Shown here: one piece after another, positions 1 to 9,156 of the stretch
How the letters are laid out: the number at the start of each line of letters is the position of its first letter
Numbering within the stretch: position 1 is the first letter of the stretch
Assembly (NCBI RefSeq): GCF_001700505.1
Contig: NZ_MAPV01000061.1
Span: 1-33,988 of the forward strand
Reading direction: 5' to 3'
Origin: Streptomyces mutomycini
Lineage (GTDB): Bacteria > Actinomycetota > Actinomycetes > Streptomycetales > Streptomycetaceae
DNA: 33,988 bases
Position numbers and translations under genes: made by a program
Notes under the pieces: generated by a model
What the model was told of the DNA's origin: nothing
The model's database searches: none
The model's input: only the letters and a program-made list of their open reading frames with translations

Positions 1-55
1 CGGCGGCTCGACGGCGGCCCGGCGGCGGCTCGACGGCGGCTCGACGGCGGCCCGG
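1..55. repeat. Five tandem 11-bp GC-rich repeats
   Basis: Five consecutive 11-bp units start at 1, 12, 23, 34 and 45. Units 1, 3 and 4 read CGGCGGCTCGA; units 2 and 5 read CGGCGGCCCGG. The array may continue to the left, outside the window. Because 11 is not a multiple of 3, any reading frame through it shifts with each unit, which argues for a non-coding spacer. I see no gene between 1 and 250. Confidence 0.8.
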
Positions 56-250
56 GCAGGAACGGTCCCGGCGTCGCCCGGCCACGGCGAGGACGGGGAC
101 CGCTGCTCCGGGCGCGCCTCCTCCGGCCCGGAGCGGCACCCGGTGAGCCTTCGGCATATGCCCGCGTCAGGTTCCGCAGCTCAAGGACTCGGGTACTCAG
201 ATGGGCGCCCCTCTGCACGCCCGTGCGACTCCGTACGGGAGAATGACCGG

Positions 251-1093
251 GTGACCTCAGCTACCGACTCGCCCCTGCCTGCCGTGACCCGGCTGATCGC
301 CACCGACCTGGACGGCACGCTCCTGCGCGACGACAAGACCTTGTCGGACCGTACGACCGCCGCCCTGGCCGCCGCCGAAGAGGCGGGAATCGAGGTCTTC
401 TTCGTCACCGGAAGGCCCGCCCGCTGGATGGACGTGGTCAGCCCCTACGTACAGGGCCACGGCATGGCGATCTGCGCGAACGGGGCCGCTGTCGCCGATC
501 TCCGCGACGGCCGGCTGCTCACGGTCTACCCGCTGGACCGCGAGATCGCCCTGGGCGTGGTCGATGCCCTGCGCGAGGCCGCCCCCGGGGTGTCGTTCGC
601 CGTCGAACTGGCCACCGGCATCCACTACGAACCTGCCTACCCCCCGTTCCACATGGACCCGGGTGCCACGGTCGCCGTCGCGGAGAAGCTGCTCCACGAG
701 GAAGCTCCCGGCACCGGTACGCCGGTCCTCAAGGTCCTCGCCCACCACCCGGAACTGGCCCCGGACGCCTTCCTGGCGCTGGCGCGCGAACTGACCGGGC
801 ACCGGGCTTCGTTCACCCGGTCCAGCCCTACCGCGCTCCTGGAGATCAGCGGCCTCGGGGTCTCCAAGGCCCGCACGCTGGCCGCCTGCTGCGCGGAGCG
901 CGGGATCACCCCGGACGAGGTGGTCGCGTTCGGGGACATGCCCAACGATGTGGAGATGCTGAGCTGGGCAGGCGCCTCGTTCGCCATGGGGAACGCCCAC
1001 CCGGCCGCTGTGGCCGCCGCGTCCGGTGTAACACTCACGAACGACGAGGACGGTGTCGCGGTCGTCATCGAGCGGATCCTCACCGCCCGCTGA
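251..1093 (+). CDS. HAD-superfamily hydrolase, Cof type
   Basis: Predicted cytoplasmic phosphatase of the haloacid dehalogenase superfamily, Cof-like subfamily, 280 aa. Motif I is DLDGT with the catalytic Asp pair at D19 and D21. A motif II region reads FFVTGRP. The Lys of motif III lies in VSKARTL, and motif IV is GDMPNDVEML, which should bind Mg2+. The insert between motifs II and III matches the alpha/beta cap of type IIB HAD enzymes. I chose the GTG at 251 because GGGAGA lies about 8 nt upstream and conserved sequence begins just after it; in-frame codons back to 143 add poorly conserved residues. Known family members dephosphorylate sugar phosphates, FMN or similar small molecules; the substrate here is not readable. 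It faces the sensor kinase gene convergently. Confidence 0.85.
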   Translation: MTSATDSPLPAVTRLIATDLDGTLLRDDKTLSDRTTAALAAAEEAGIEVFFVTGRPARWMDVVSPYVQGHGMAICANGAAVADLRDGRLLTVYPLDREIALGVVDALREAAPGVSFAVELATGIHYEPAYPPFHMDPGATVAVAEKLLHEEAPGTGTPVLKVLAHHPELAPDAFLALARELTGHRASFTRSSPTALLEISGLGVSKARTLAACCAERGITPDEVVAFGDMPNDVEMLSWAGASFAMGNAHPAAVAAASGVTLTNDEDGVAVVIERILTAR

Positions 1094-1175
1094 CACCGCC
1101 CCCGGCCTCGCTCGTCGCTCCTGGGCCCGCACGCCGGGGCTCCCCGAGCCGGCGCGCCCCTGGGCCGCGGTGCCG

Positions 1176-2876
1176 TCAGAGCGGGACCTGCCAGGTCACC
1201 GTCGTGCCGCCGTCGGCCTCCCCCGGCCCGAACCAGCTCTCTCCGCCCAGCGACTCGGCGCGCCTGGCGAGGTTGCGCAGTCCGCTGCGCCGCCCGTTCT
1301 CCGGGATCCCCACCCCGTCGTCCGTGACCGTCAGCCGTACCGCGTCGCGGCCGTCGGGCAGCGCAGCGGTCGCGTCCACCCTCACCTCGACGCGCGACGC
1401 TCTCGCGTGACGGAATGTGTTGGACAGCGCCTCGCGCAGAGCCGCGATGAGATTCTTGCCCTGGAGCTCCCCCACCAGTGAGTCGACCGGACCCAGAAAG
1501 CGGTGCGAGGGCATGAAGCCCAGCGGCACCGCCGCCATGTTGATCTCCCGCAGCACCCGGGTCCGCAGGCCGGCAGGCGCCTCCTCCGGTTCCTGCTGCA
1601 GCGCGAAGATGGCCGTCCGGATCTCCTGGATGGTCACGTCCAGTTCGTCCACGGCCCGTCCGATGCCGGCTTGCACCGCGAGGACCGGCGAGCGCCGCTG
1701 AGCACCCTCCAGCATGATCCCGGCAGCGAACAGACGCTGGATGACAAGGTCGTGGAGGTCGCGTGCGATCCGGTCCCTGTCCTCGTAGACGGCGAGCCTC
1801 TCCCGGTCCCGCTGGGCCTCGGCCAGCTTAAGAGCCAGTGCGGCCTGCGCCGCGAAGTGGGTGGCGAGCAGCCGCTCCGCCCGGGTGAACGGTCTGCCGC
1901 CCCTGCCCCGGGGGATGGAGAGGGCGCCGAGCACCCGGCCACCGCTGCGCAGGGGGAGCAGCACGTGCGGGCCGAATTGATCGGCCAGCCTGGTGATCAT
2001 GCGGGGATCGGCCGCCGGGTCCTCCAGGTACACCTCCTCTCCCCTCAGGAGCGCCGCGACCACGGGGCTCTCGGGCGGGATGATCACTCCGAGGGAGGCG
2101 GACGGTTTGTCCCCGGCGACGGCGACGATCTCCAGACCACCTTCCGCGGCCGGAAGCAGCACGATGCCGGCCGCGGCACCGGCGAGACGGCGCGCCTGTT
2201 CGGCGACGACGGCGAGTGCCTCGTCGGCATCCCCGCCCGAGAGCAGCGCGGTGGTGACGGCCACCGAGCCCTCGATCCACTGTTCGCGCTGCCGGGCGGC
2301 CTCGTACGTCCGGGCGTGCCCGATGGCGATCCCGGCCTCCGTGGCCAGCACGCGCAGAATGTGCAGCTCGTCGTCGCCGAATGCACCGTCGCCCTGTTTC
2401 TCCGTCACATAGAGATTGCCGAAGATCCTCCCCTGGACCCGGATGGGGACCCCGAGGAAGGTGCGCATGCTCGGATGTCCGGCCGGAAATCCAGCGAAGC
2501 GCGGATCGGCCTCCAGGTCCTCCAGCCGAATGGACACGCCTTCCTGGATCAGGGCGCCCAGGAGACCGGTGTGCCCGTCGGGCGGGCGGCCGATCGCCCG
2601 GGCGGTCTCCTCCGACACCCCATGGGTGATGAAGTCGCAGAGGCTCGCACCTGGTTTCTCGACGACGCCGATGGCCGCATAGCGGGCGTGGGCGAGCTCC
2701 GCTGCGGTCTCACAGATGCGCTCAAGGGTGGAGTGGAGTTCGAGGCCCGCACCGACGGACCTCGTTGCTTCCAGCAACTGCGGAACGCGTGCGGTCAGCT
2801 CCGCGGAGAGCCCTCGCAGGCTTCCGGCGGTCTGCTGCGCGGCTCCGGACGAGTCCTTCCGATCCTGCTGGGGCAT
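1176..2876 (-). CDS. GAF-GAF sensor histidine kinase, DosS/DevS-like
   Basis: Soluble two-component sensor kinase of 566 aa with no membrane segment. Order: GAF domain 1 (about 40-195), GAF domain 2 (about 205-350), HisKA_3 dimerisation domain (about 363-425, RDLHDLVIQRLF with phospho-acceptor H375), HATPase_c (N box REALSNTFRHA with N486; G box DDGVGI, 519-524). GAF 1 aligns with the heme GAF of Mycobacterium DosS/DevS: here GHPSMRTFLGVP, there YHPPMRTFLGVP, so H134 occupies the position of the DosS proximal heme ligand H149. This predicts a heme-based O2/NO/CO or redox sensor. The gene lies 63 bp after cydCD on the same strand, suggesting co-expression with cytochrome bd. No response regulator gene is in the window. 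Heme binding is inference from one motif and overall similarity. Confidence 0.88.
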   Translation of the reverse strand: MPQQDRKDSSGAAQQTAGSLRGLSAELTARVPQLLEATRSVGAGLELHSTLERICETAAELAHARYAAIGVVEKPGASLCDFITHGVSEETARAIGRPPDGHTGLLGALIQEGVSIRLEDLEADPRFAGFPAGHPSMRTFLGVPIRVQGRIFGNLYVTEKQGDGAFGDDELHILRVLATEAGIAIGHARTYEAARQREQWIEGSVAVTTALLSGGDADEALAVVAEQARRLAGAAAGIVLLPAAEGGLEIVAVAGDKPSASLGVIIPPESPVVAALLRGEEVYLEDPAADPRMITRLADQFGPHVLLPLRSGGRVLGALSIPRGRGGRPFTRAERLLATHFAAQAALALKLAEAQRDRERLAVYEDRDRIARDLHDLVIQRLFAAGIMLEGAQRRSPVLAVQAGIGRAVDELDVTIQEIRTAIFALQQEPEEAPAGLRTRVLREINMAAVPLGFMPSHRFLGPVDSLVGELQGKNLIAALREALSNTFRHARASRVEVRVDATAALPDGRDAVRLTVTDDGVGIPENGRRSGLRNLARRAESLGGESWFGPGEADGGTTVTWQVPL

Positions 2877-2911
2877 GACCCGAGCCTAATAAGTAACGAA
2901 TAGTCCGGAAA

Positions 2912-2931
2912 GTCGGCCCCGGGGAGCCGAC
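2912..2931 (-). terminator. Hairpin between cydCD and the sensor kinase
   Basis: GTCGGC (2912-2917) and GCCGAC (2926-2931) form a 6-bp GC stem 9 nt downstream of the cydCD stop. There is no T-run. It could attenuate readthrough into the kinase gene. Between it and the kinase start is an A+T-rich stretch unusual for this DNA, which might hold a separate kinase promoter. Confidence 0.4.
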
Positions 2932-2939
2932 CCGCCCCC

Positions 2940-5900
2940 TCAGGCCCGTACGGACGCCGCCCCGGCCGTCCACATCCGCTCCGGATCGGCGCTCACCGCG
3001 TGCTGTTCACGCTCCAGCATCCGGCGCAGTGGGCCGTCCTGCGCGGCGAGCACGGCGTACGGGCCCTGTTGCACGACCCGGCCGGCGTCCAGCACCAGGA
3101 CCTCGTCCACCGCGTCGAGACCGGCAAGGCGATGAGTGATCAGCACGGTCGTCCGCCCCTGAGTGGCCTCCAGCAGATCAGCGGTCAGCGCGTCTGCCGT
3201 CTCCAGATCGAGGTGCTCCGCGGGCTCGTCGAGCACGAGTACGGGAAAGTCGGCGAGGAGCGCACGGGCGAGCGCCAGCCGCTGCCTCTGACCGCCCGAC
3301 AGCCGGGCCCCGTGTTCACCCACCAGTGTGTCGAGGCCGTCCGGCAGGGACTGGACCCAGTCCAGAAGCCGGGCACCGGAGAGGGCTTCCCTCAGCCCGC
3401 CGTCCGTAGCACCCGGGCGGGCGAGCCGCAGATTCTCGCGGATGGAGCTGTCGAAGACGTGGGCGTCCTGGGCGCACAGTCCGACGAAGGTGCGGACCGT
3501 GTCGCCGTCCAGCGCGGACGCCTCGACACCTCCGAGACGGTACGTCCCCTCCCGTGGGTCCAGGAAGCGGAGGAGGACCTGGGCCAGCGTGGTCTTGCCC
3601 GAACCGGACGGGCCCACGACAGCCACGCGCTTGCCGGGATGCAGCTTCAGACCTACGGAGTGCAGGGCATCACGCTCCGCGCCCTCGTACCGGGCCGACA
3701 GACCTCGTACGTCGAGCGGGAAGGGTGAAGCCGGCGCCTCCGCCGGTTCGGCAGGTTCGCCGACCGGTACTGGGGCGTCCAGCACCTCGAAGACCCGCTC
3801 GGCGCTCCGCTTGACCCGCTGGCGGTACTGCACGGCGAGCGGCAGTCCCGTCACGGCCTCGAATGCGGCGAGGGGGGTGAGCACGACGACGGCGAGTTCG
3901 AGACCCGCCAGCCGTCCGTCGTACACGGCGGGCAGCGCGACGATCGCCGCACCCACGACAGTCAGCCCGCAGATCAGGGCGGACAGCCCCCCGCCGAGCG
4001 CCGTCGCGGTCGCAGCACGCGAGGCGATCCGGGTGAGAAGGTCGTCCGCCGAACGAACCTGTTCCCTGCGGGCGGGCAGCGCACCCGCGACAGACAGCTC
4101 GCCGGTCCCGCCAAGAAGATCGGCGACGCGGACAGCCAGCGTGGCCCTCGCGGGGGCCAGTTGGCGCTCGGTGCGGCGTGCGCACGCTCCGCTCAGCCAC
4201 GGCACGCCGACGCCCGCGAGAAGCAGCCCTGCCGCCAGGGCAGCGCCTGCCTCCGGCAGCATCCAGCCGGTGAAGGCGACCGACCCCGCCCCGACCGCAA
4301 GGGCGGTTCCCACGGGCAGCAGCCAGCGCAGCCAGTAGTCCTGCAGGGCGTCGACGTCGGAGACGAGACGGGACAGCAGGTCGCCTCGCCGCGTGGTCCG
4401 AAGGCCGGCGGGCGCGATGCGCTCAAGCCCCCGGTAGACGGAGACCCGGAGCTCGGCGAGCATCCTGAGCACGGCGTCGTGGGACACCAGCCGCTCCGCG
4501 TAGCGGAAGACGGCCCGGCCGATACCGAAAGCGCGTGTCGCGGTGACTGCGACCATCAGGTACAGAACCGGGGGCTGCTCGGAGGCACGTGAGATCAGCC
4601 ATCCGGAGACGGCCATGAGTCCGACCGACGACCCCACGGCGAGGCTGCCCAGCAGCAGGGCCAGCCCGAGCTTTCCGCGCTGGGACCCGGCGGCCTCCCG
4701 CACCCGGGTGAGCACGCGGCCGCCGGCCCTCGGCAGGGTTTCCCTGAGCAGCGCGGCGGTGTCCATGAGCCGCGCGGGCTCCCCCGCGCACTGCCGTTCG
4801 GGAGCGTCCGGGAGGACTGGAGCCGCAGGGCCAGGAGCCGCACCACCGGCCGGTACCTTCCGCCCGGGCAGCGCAACGCATGGTCCCGGTTCCAGCGCCA
4901 CCACCCGGTCCGCGACCGAGAGCAGCGCCGGCCGGTGCACGACCAGCAGCACGGTGCGTCCCGCGGCGAGCCTCCGCACCGCATCGACGATGCCCGCCTC
5001 CGTCTCACCGTCCAGACTCGCGGTCGGCTCGTCCAGCAGCAGCAGAGGCCGGTCGGCGAGGAAGGCCCGCGCCAGAGCCAGCCGCTGCCGCTGCCCCGCG
5101 GAGAGTCCCGCGCCGTCCTCGCCCAGCACGGTCCCGATGCCGCCCGGCAGCGCCTCGACGAACCCCTGCGCCCCTGCCTCCCGCAGCGCGGTCATGACCG
5201 CCGCGTCGTCCGCGTCCGGGCGGGCCAGCCGCACGTTCTCCGCGATCGTCCCGGCGAAGAGGTGCGGGCGCTGCGGCACCCAGGCGATCTGCTCACGCCA
5301 GCGTTCGGGGGAGAGGGCGGACAGATCGGTCCCGCCGACCCTTACGCTCCCCTCGAAGGGCGTGGTGAATCCCAGCACCACACCGAGGAGCGTGGACTTA
5401 CCGATCCCGCTGGGGCCGACCAGGGCGACCGTTTCCCCGGGCTCGACCACGAGGGACGCGGCATCCAGCGAGGGCTCGGCCCGGCCGGGGTGCCGCACCG
5501 TCACCCCCTCCAGTTCAAGCCGCAGCGACCGAGGAACATCCTGGGAGCCGCCGGCTGCGGGCTCCGTCTCGAGTACGGCGAAGATCTCCTCCGCTGCCGA
5601 GAGCCCCTCGGCAGCCGCGTGATACTGCGCGCCGACCTGACGGATGGGCAGATATGCCTCCGGCGCCAGGATGAGAACCACCAGCCCCGTGTAGAGGTCG
5701 AGTTCTCCATGAACGAGCCGCATACCGATCGTCACCGCCACCAGGGCCACGGAGAGAGTCGCCAGCAGCTCCAGGGCGAAGGAGGAGAGGAAGGCGATCC
5801 GGAGGGTCTTCAGCGTGGCCTGGCGGTACTGCGAGGTGATGCTGCGGATCGATTCCGCCTGTGCCTTGGCCCGCCCGAAGACCTTCAGCGTCGGCAGCCC

Positions 5901-6515
5901 GGCGACCACGTCGAGAAAGTGCCCCGAGAGCCGTGACAACAGCTTCCACTGACGGTCCATCCGGGACTGGGTGGCCCATCCGATCAAGATCATGAAGAGC
6001 GGAATCAGCGGCAGCGTCACGACGATGATCGCCGCCGAGACCCAGTCCTCGGTGACGATCCGGGCCAGCACCGCCACCGGAACGACGACCGCGAGTCCGA
6101 GCTGCGGGAGGTAGCGCGAGAAGTAGTCGTCAAGGGCGTCGACGCCCCGGGTGGCCAGAGCGGTCAGCGACCCGGTGCGCTGCCCGCTCAGCCAGTCCGG
6201 CCCCAGCCCGGAGGCCCGTTCGATGAGGCGGCCGCGCAGTTCCGACTTGACCGCGGAGCTGGCCCGGTGGGCGGCCAGTTCGGTGAGCCAGGCCACGAAT
6301 CCCCGCCCCAGCGCGACAGCGGCGAGCAGGAGCAGTGGAGTCCGGAGCCCGGAAACGGTCAGCCCGTCCTCGAATCCGCCCACCACTACTTCGGCGACGA
6401 GCATGGCCTGCGCAATGACCAGTGCGGCTCCGACCACGCCCAGCGCGACGACGGCCGCCAGGAAGAACCGGGTGGCCCGGGCGTACCGGAGCAGACGCGG
6501 GTCGATCGGTTTCAC
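2940..6515 (-). CDS. cydCD: CydDC fused ABC exporter for cytochrome bd assembly
   Basis: One 1191-aa polypeptide carries both halves of the CydDC exporter, which in E. coli moves cysteine/glutathione to the periplasm (with a heme-binding role also reported) and is needed for bd oxidase assembly. The CydD-like half has a membrane domain (about 15-310) and an ATPase with Walker A GPSGIGKST (367-375), signature LSAGQ (471-475) and Walker B LLLLDE (491-496). A Pro/Ala-rich linker (about 545-580) joins the CydC-like half: membrane domain 610-890, Walker A GPSGSGKTT (968-976), LSGGQ (1072-1076), Walker B VLVLDE (1092-1097). Fusion is usual in actinobacteria. The GTG start at 6515 has GGGGAG 9 nt upstream and lies 30 bp after the cydB stop. 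Oddly, the start codon is the centre of a perfect parS site. Confidence 0.95.
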   Translation of the reverse strand: MKPIDPRLLRYARATRFFLAAVVALGVVGAALVIAQAMLVAEVVVGGFEDGLTVSGLRTPLLLLAAVALGRGFVAWLTELAAHRASSAVKSELRGRLIERASGLGPDWLSGQRTGSLTALATRGVDALDDYFSRYLPQLGLAVVVPVAVLARIVTEDWVSAAIIVVTLPLIPLFMILIGWATQSRMDRQWKLLSRLSGHFLDVVAGLPTLKVFGRAKAQAESIRSITSQYRQATLKTLRIAFLSSFALELLATLSVALVAVTIGMRLVHGELDLYTGLVVLILAPEAYLPIRQVGAQYHAAAEGLSAAEEIFAVLETEPAAGGSQDVPRSLRLELEGVTVRHPGRAEPSLDAASLVVEPGETVALVGPSGIGKSTLLGVVLGFTTPFEGSVRVGGTDLSALSPERWREQIAWVPQRPHLFAGTIAENVRLARPDADDAAVMTALREAGAQGFVEALPGGIGTVLGEDGAGLSAGQRQRLALARAFLADRPLLLLDEPTASLDGETEAGIVDAVRRLAAGRTVLLVVHRPALLSVADRVVALEPGPCVALPGRKVPAGGAAPGPAAPVLPDAPERQCAGEPARLMDTAALLRETLPRAGGRVLTRVREAAGSQRGKLGLALLLGSLAVGSSVGLMAVSGWLISRASEQPPVLYLMVAVTATRAFGIGRAVFRYAERLVSHDAVLRMLAELRVSVYRGLERIAPAGLRTTRRGDLLSRLVSDVDALQDYWLRWLLPVGTALAVGAGSVAFTGWMLPEAGAALAAGLLLAGVGVPWLSGACARRTERQLAPARATLAVRVADLLGGTGELSVAGALPARREQVRSADDLLTRIASRAATATALGGGLSALICGLTVVGAAIVALPAVYDGRLAGLELAVVVLTPLAAFEAVTGLPLAVQYRQRVKRSAERVFEVLDAPVPVGEPAEPAEAPASPFPLDVRGLSARYEGAERDALHSVGLKLHPGKRVAVVGPSGSGKTTLAQVLLRFLDPREGTYRLGGVEASALDGDTVRTFVGLCAQDAHVFDSSIRENLRLARPGATDGGLREALSGARLLDWVQSLPDGLDTLVGEHGARLSGGQRQRLALARALLADFPVLVLDEPAEHLDLETADALTADLLEATQGRTTVLITHRLAGLDAVDEVLVLDAGRVVQQGPYAVLAAQDGPLRRMLEREQHAVSADPERMWTAGAASVRA

Positions 6516-6522
6516 GTGAAAC
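6509..6522. promoter_or_regulatory. parS site 1 (ParB-binding), over the cydCD start codon
   Basis: Exact GTTTCACGTGAAAC, the 14-bp parS consensus used by Streptomyces ParB. On the minus strand its second half supplies the GTG start codon and the next codons of cydCD, and its first half forms most of the spacer between ribosome binding site and start. Confidence 0.93.
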
Positions 6523-6545
6523 AGCTCCCCAGTGCGTTCGGGCGG

Positions 6546-7547
6546 CTAGTGCGTATCGGCTATGTGGTGCGTGCCGATGCGCTTGCGGAACACCCAGTAC
6601 GTCCAGCCCTGGTACAGCAACACCACCGGGGTGGCGATGCCGGCGCACCAGGTCATGATCTTGAGGGTGTACGGGCTGGAGGAGGCGTTCGAGACCGTCA
6701 GGTTCCAGGCGTCGTCCAGCGAGGACGGCATGACGTTCGGGAAGAGTGTCAGGAAGAGCATCGCGACCGCCGCCGCGATGGTCACCCCGGAGAAGGCGAA
6801 GGACCAGCCCTCGCGCCCAGCCGCGATGGCGCCGATGGCCGCGACCAGCGACACGACGGCGATGATCATCGCCGTCAGGCTCCAGCCGTTGCCGTTGTCC
6901 GCCTGGGTCCAGGCGAGAAAGCCCAGTGCGAGCACCGCGGTGGCCAGGCCCAGCTTGAGGGCCAGCCCGCGCGCACGCTTCCTGATGTCCCCGACGGTCT
7001 TGAGCGCGGCGAACACCGATCCGTGGAAGGTGAAGAGGAACAGCGTGACCAGCCCGCCCAGGACGGCGTACGGGTTGAGAAGGTCCCAGAGGTTGCCGAC
7101 GTACTCCATATCGGCATCGATCTTCACGCCGCGCACGATGTTCCCGAAGGCCACGCCCCAGAGAACCGCCGGGATCAGCGAGGTCCAGAAGATCGCGTGC
7201 TCCCAGTTGGTCTGCCAGCGCTCCTCGGGCCGCTTCGCCCGGTACTCGAACGCCACCCCCCGCACGATCAGGCAGAGCAGGATGACCAGCAGGGGCAGGT
7301 AGAAGCCGGAGAACAGGGTGGCGTACCACTCCGGGAAGGCCGCGAAGGTCGCGCCGCCCGCGCTGAGCAGCCATACCTCGTTCCCGTCCCAGACCGGCCC
7401 GATCGTGTTGATCAGAACCCGGCGCTCCTTGCGGTCACGGGCCAGCAGCTTGGTGAGGACCCCGATACCGAAGTCGAATCCCTCCAGGAAGAAGTAGCCG
7501 GTCCACAGGACGGCGATGAGTACGAACCAGACGTCGTGGAGTTCCAT
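6546..7547 (-). CDS. cydB: Cytochrome bd ubiquinol/menaquinol oxidase subunit II
   Basis: Subunit II of the bd-type terminal oxidase, an integral membrane protein of 333 aa with about eight to nine hydrophobic helices. The N-terminus (LHDVWFVLIAVLWTGYFFLEG) begins with the CydB pattern containing W and the GYFFLEGFDFG segment, followed by GNEVWL around residue 57. Subunit II supports the heme-bearing subunit I in quinol oxidation coupled to O2 reduction. The ATG at 7547 has GGAG upstream, and 19 bp separate it from the end of cydA, so it is certainly in the same operon. In actinobacteria the electron donor is menaquinol; that part is family knowledge. Confidence 0.96.
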   Translation of the reverse strand: MELHDVWFVLIAVLWTGYFFLEGFDFGIGVLTKLLARDRKERRVLINTIGPVWDGNEVWLLSAGGATFAAFPEWYATLFSGFYLPLLVILLCLIVRGVAFEYRAKRPEERWQTNWEHAIFWTSLIPAVLWGVAFGNIVRGVKIDADMEYVGNLWDLLNPYAVLGGLVTLFLFTFHGSVFAALKTVGDIRKRARGLALKLGLATAVLALGFLAWTQADNGNGWSLTAMIIAVVSLVAAIGAIAAGREGWSFAFSGVTIAAAVAMLFLTLFPNVMPSSLDDAWNLTVSNASSSPYTLKIMTWCAGIATPVVLLYQGWTYWVFRKRIGTHHIADTH

Positions 7548-7566
7548 CTCTCAGCTCCGCTTGATC

Positions 7567-9075
7567 TCAGTAGGAGAAGGCCATCGGCCGGTCGGCGTCC
7601 TCGTCATGACCGCCGATCCGGGTGGGCGGGTTGAGGTCGGCCTCGGTGAGCTCGGGCGGTCCGGCCTTGACGTACTTCAGGAGGAGCTTGACCTCGATGA
7701 CCGCGAGCACTGCGTAGAGCGCGGTGAAGCCGATCATGGAGGTGAGGATCTCCCCCTGCGAGACCCCCGGAGAGACCGCGTCACGGGTCTGGAACACCCC
7801 GTACACGACCCAGGGCTGGCGACCCATCTCGGTGAAGATCCAGCCCCAGGAATTGGCGATCAAGGGGAAGAGCATGGTCCACAGGGCCGTGATCCAGTAG
7901 AGCTTCGCGAGTTTCGGGCTCAGCGCCTTGTTCCTGAACAGAACCAGATTCGGCACCTCGTCCTCGCCGGTGCGCAGCGCCGGTGGCAGCAGGAACTTCC
8001 GCCGTGTCAGCCACAGCCCCAGCAGACCGAGCCCGAAGGACGCCATGCCGAAGCCGATCATCCAGCGGAAGCTCCAGAAGGCGACCGGGATGTTGGGCCG
8101 GTAGTCACCGGGCCCGTAGGTCTCCTGCAACTCCTCGTTGATGTCGTTGATGCCCGGAACATACGAGGTGAGGGTGTTGTCCGCGAGGAAGGAGAGCACC
8201 CCGGGTATGGAGATCTCCACGTCGTTGTGCCCCTCGGCGACGTCACCGACCGCGAAGAGCGAGAAGGGCGCACCGGCCTCGCCCTCCCACAGGGCCTCCG
8301 CCGCTGCCATCTTCATCGGCTGCTGCTTGAACATCACCTTGCCGAGCGTGTCGCCGCTGACCGCGGTGAGCATGCCCGCGGCCACCACCGTGACCAGCCC
8401 GACCCGCAGGGACGTGCGCATCACCCGGATGTGCTTCTTGCGGGCCAGATGGAAGGCGGATATGCCGACCATGAAGGCCCCGCCGACGAGGAATGCCGCC
8501 GTGATGGTGTGGAAGAACTGGGTGAGCGCGGTGTCCTGCGTGAGCACCTTCCAGAAGTCGGTGAGCTCGGCACGCCCGCGTTCCTCGTTGATCCGGTACC
8601 CGACCGGGTGCTGCATCCAGGAGTTGGCGGCCAGGATGAAGAACGTCGAGAGGATCGTGCCGATGGACACCATCCATATACAAGCGAGATGGATCTTCTT
8701 CGGCAGCTTGTCCCAGCCGAAGATCCACAGGCCGATGAAGGTGGATTCGAAGAAGAAGGCGATCAGCGCCTCGAAGGCCAGCGGGGCACCGAAGACGTCA
8801 CCGACGAACCGCGAGTAGTCGGACCAGTTCATACCGAACTGGAACTCCTGGACGATGCCGGTGACCACGCCCATGGCGATGTTGATCAGGAAGAGCTTGC
8901 CCCAGAACTTGGTCGCCCTGAGGTACTTCTCGTTGTCCGTGCGCACCCAGGCGGTCTGCAGGCCGGCGGTGAGCGCGGCGAGAGAGATCGTCAGGGGGAC
9001 GAACAGGAAGTGGTAGACGGTGGTGATGCCGAACTGCCATCGCGCCAGTGTCTCTGGTGCCAGAGCCAGGTCCAC
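7567..9075 (-). CDS. cydA: Cytochrome bd oxidase subunit I
   Basis: Subunit I, 502 aa, carrying the heme and quinol sites of the high-affinity bd oxidase. Ligand residues align with E. coli: H22 (MYHFLFV-like region, E. coli H19, heme b595), H189 in FFHTITAAF (E. coli H186, heme b558) and M339 in FWSFRWM (E. coli M393). The conserved GRQPW motif is at 418-422. The periplasmic Q loop is short, as in most actinobacterial and Bacillus enzymes, without the long E. coli insertion. Start: GTG at 9075 preceded by AAGGAGA at about 7 nt. It is the first gene of cydA-cydB-cydCD, behind a Rex-type operator, which fits induction when NADH rises under low oxygen. Confidence 0.97.
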   Translation of the reverse strand: MDLALAPETLARWQFGITTVYHFLFVPLTISLAALTAGLQTAWVRTDNEKYLRATKFWGKLFLINIAMGVVTGIVQEFQFGMNWSDYSRFVGDVFGAPLAFEALIAFFFESTFIGLWIFGWDKLPKKIHLACIWMVSIGTILSTFFILAANSWMQHPVGYRINEERGRAELTDFWKVLTQDTALTQFFHTITAAFLVGGAFMVGISAFHLARKKHIRVMRTSLRVGLVTVVAAGMLTAVSGDTLGKVMFKQQPMKMAAAEALWEGEAGAPFSLFAVGDVAEGHNDVEISIPGVLSFLADNTLTSYVPGINDINEELQETYGPGDYRPNIPVAFWSFRWMIGFGMASFGLGLLGLWLTRRKFLLPPALRTGEDEVPNLVLFRNKALSPKLAKLYWITALWTMLFPLIANSWGWIFTEMGRQPWVVYGVFQTRDAVSPGVSQGEILTSMIGFTALYAVLAVIEVKLLLKYVKAGPPELTEADLNPPTRIGGHDEDADRPMAFSY

Positions 9076-9156
9076 GACTCTTCTCCTTACGTCGCCGTGA
9101 TCACAGCCGCAGGTCGCCCGGTCAATCCACCCGATCAGCGGAGAAACGGGGCGCGC

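Noticed and set aside
257..1132. Long open frame antisense to the HAD hydrolase
   Set aside because: Explained by high GC and codon bias; the plus-strand gene has full HAD motifs and this frame has none.
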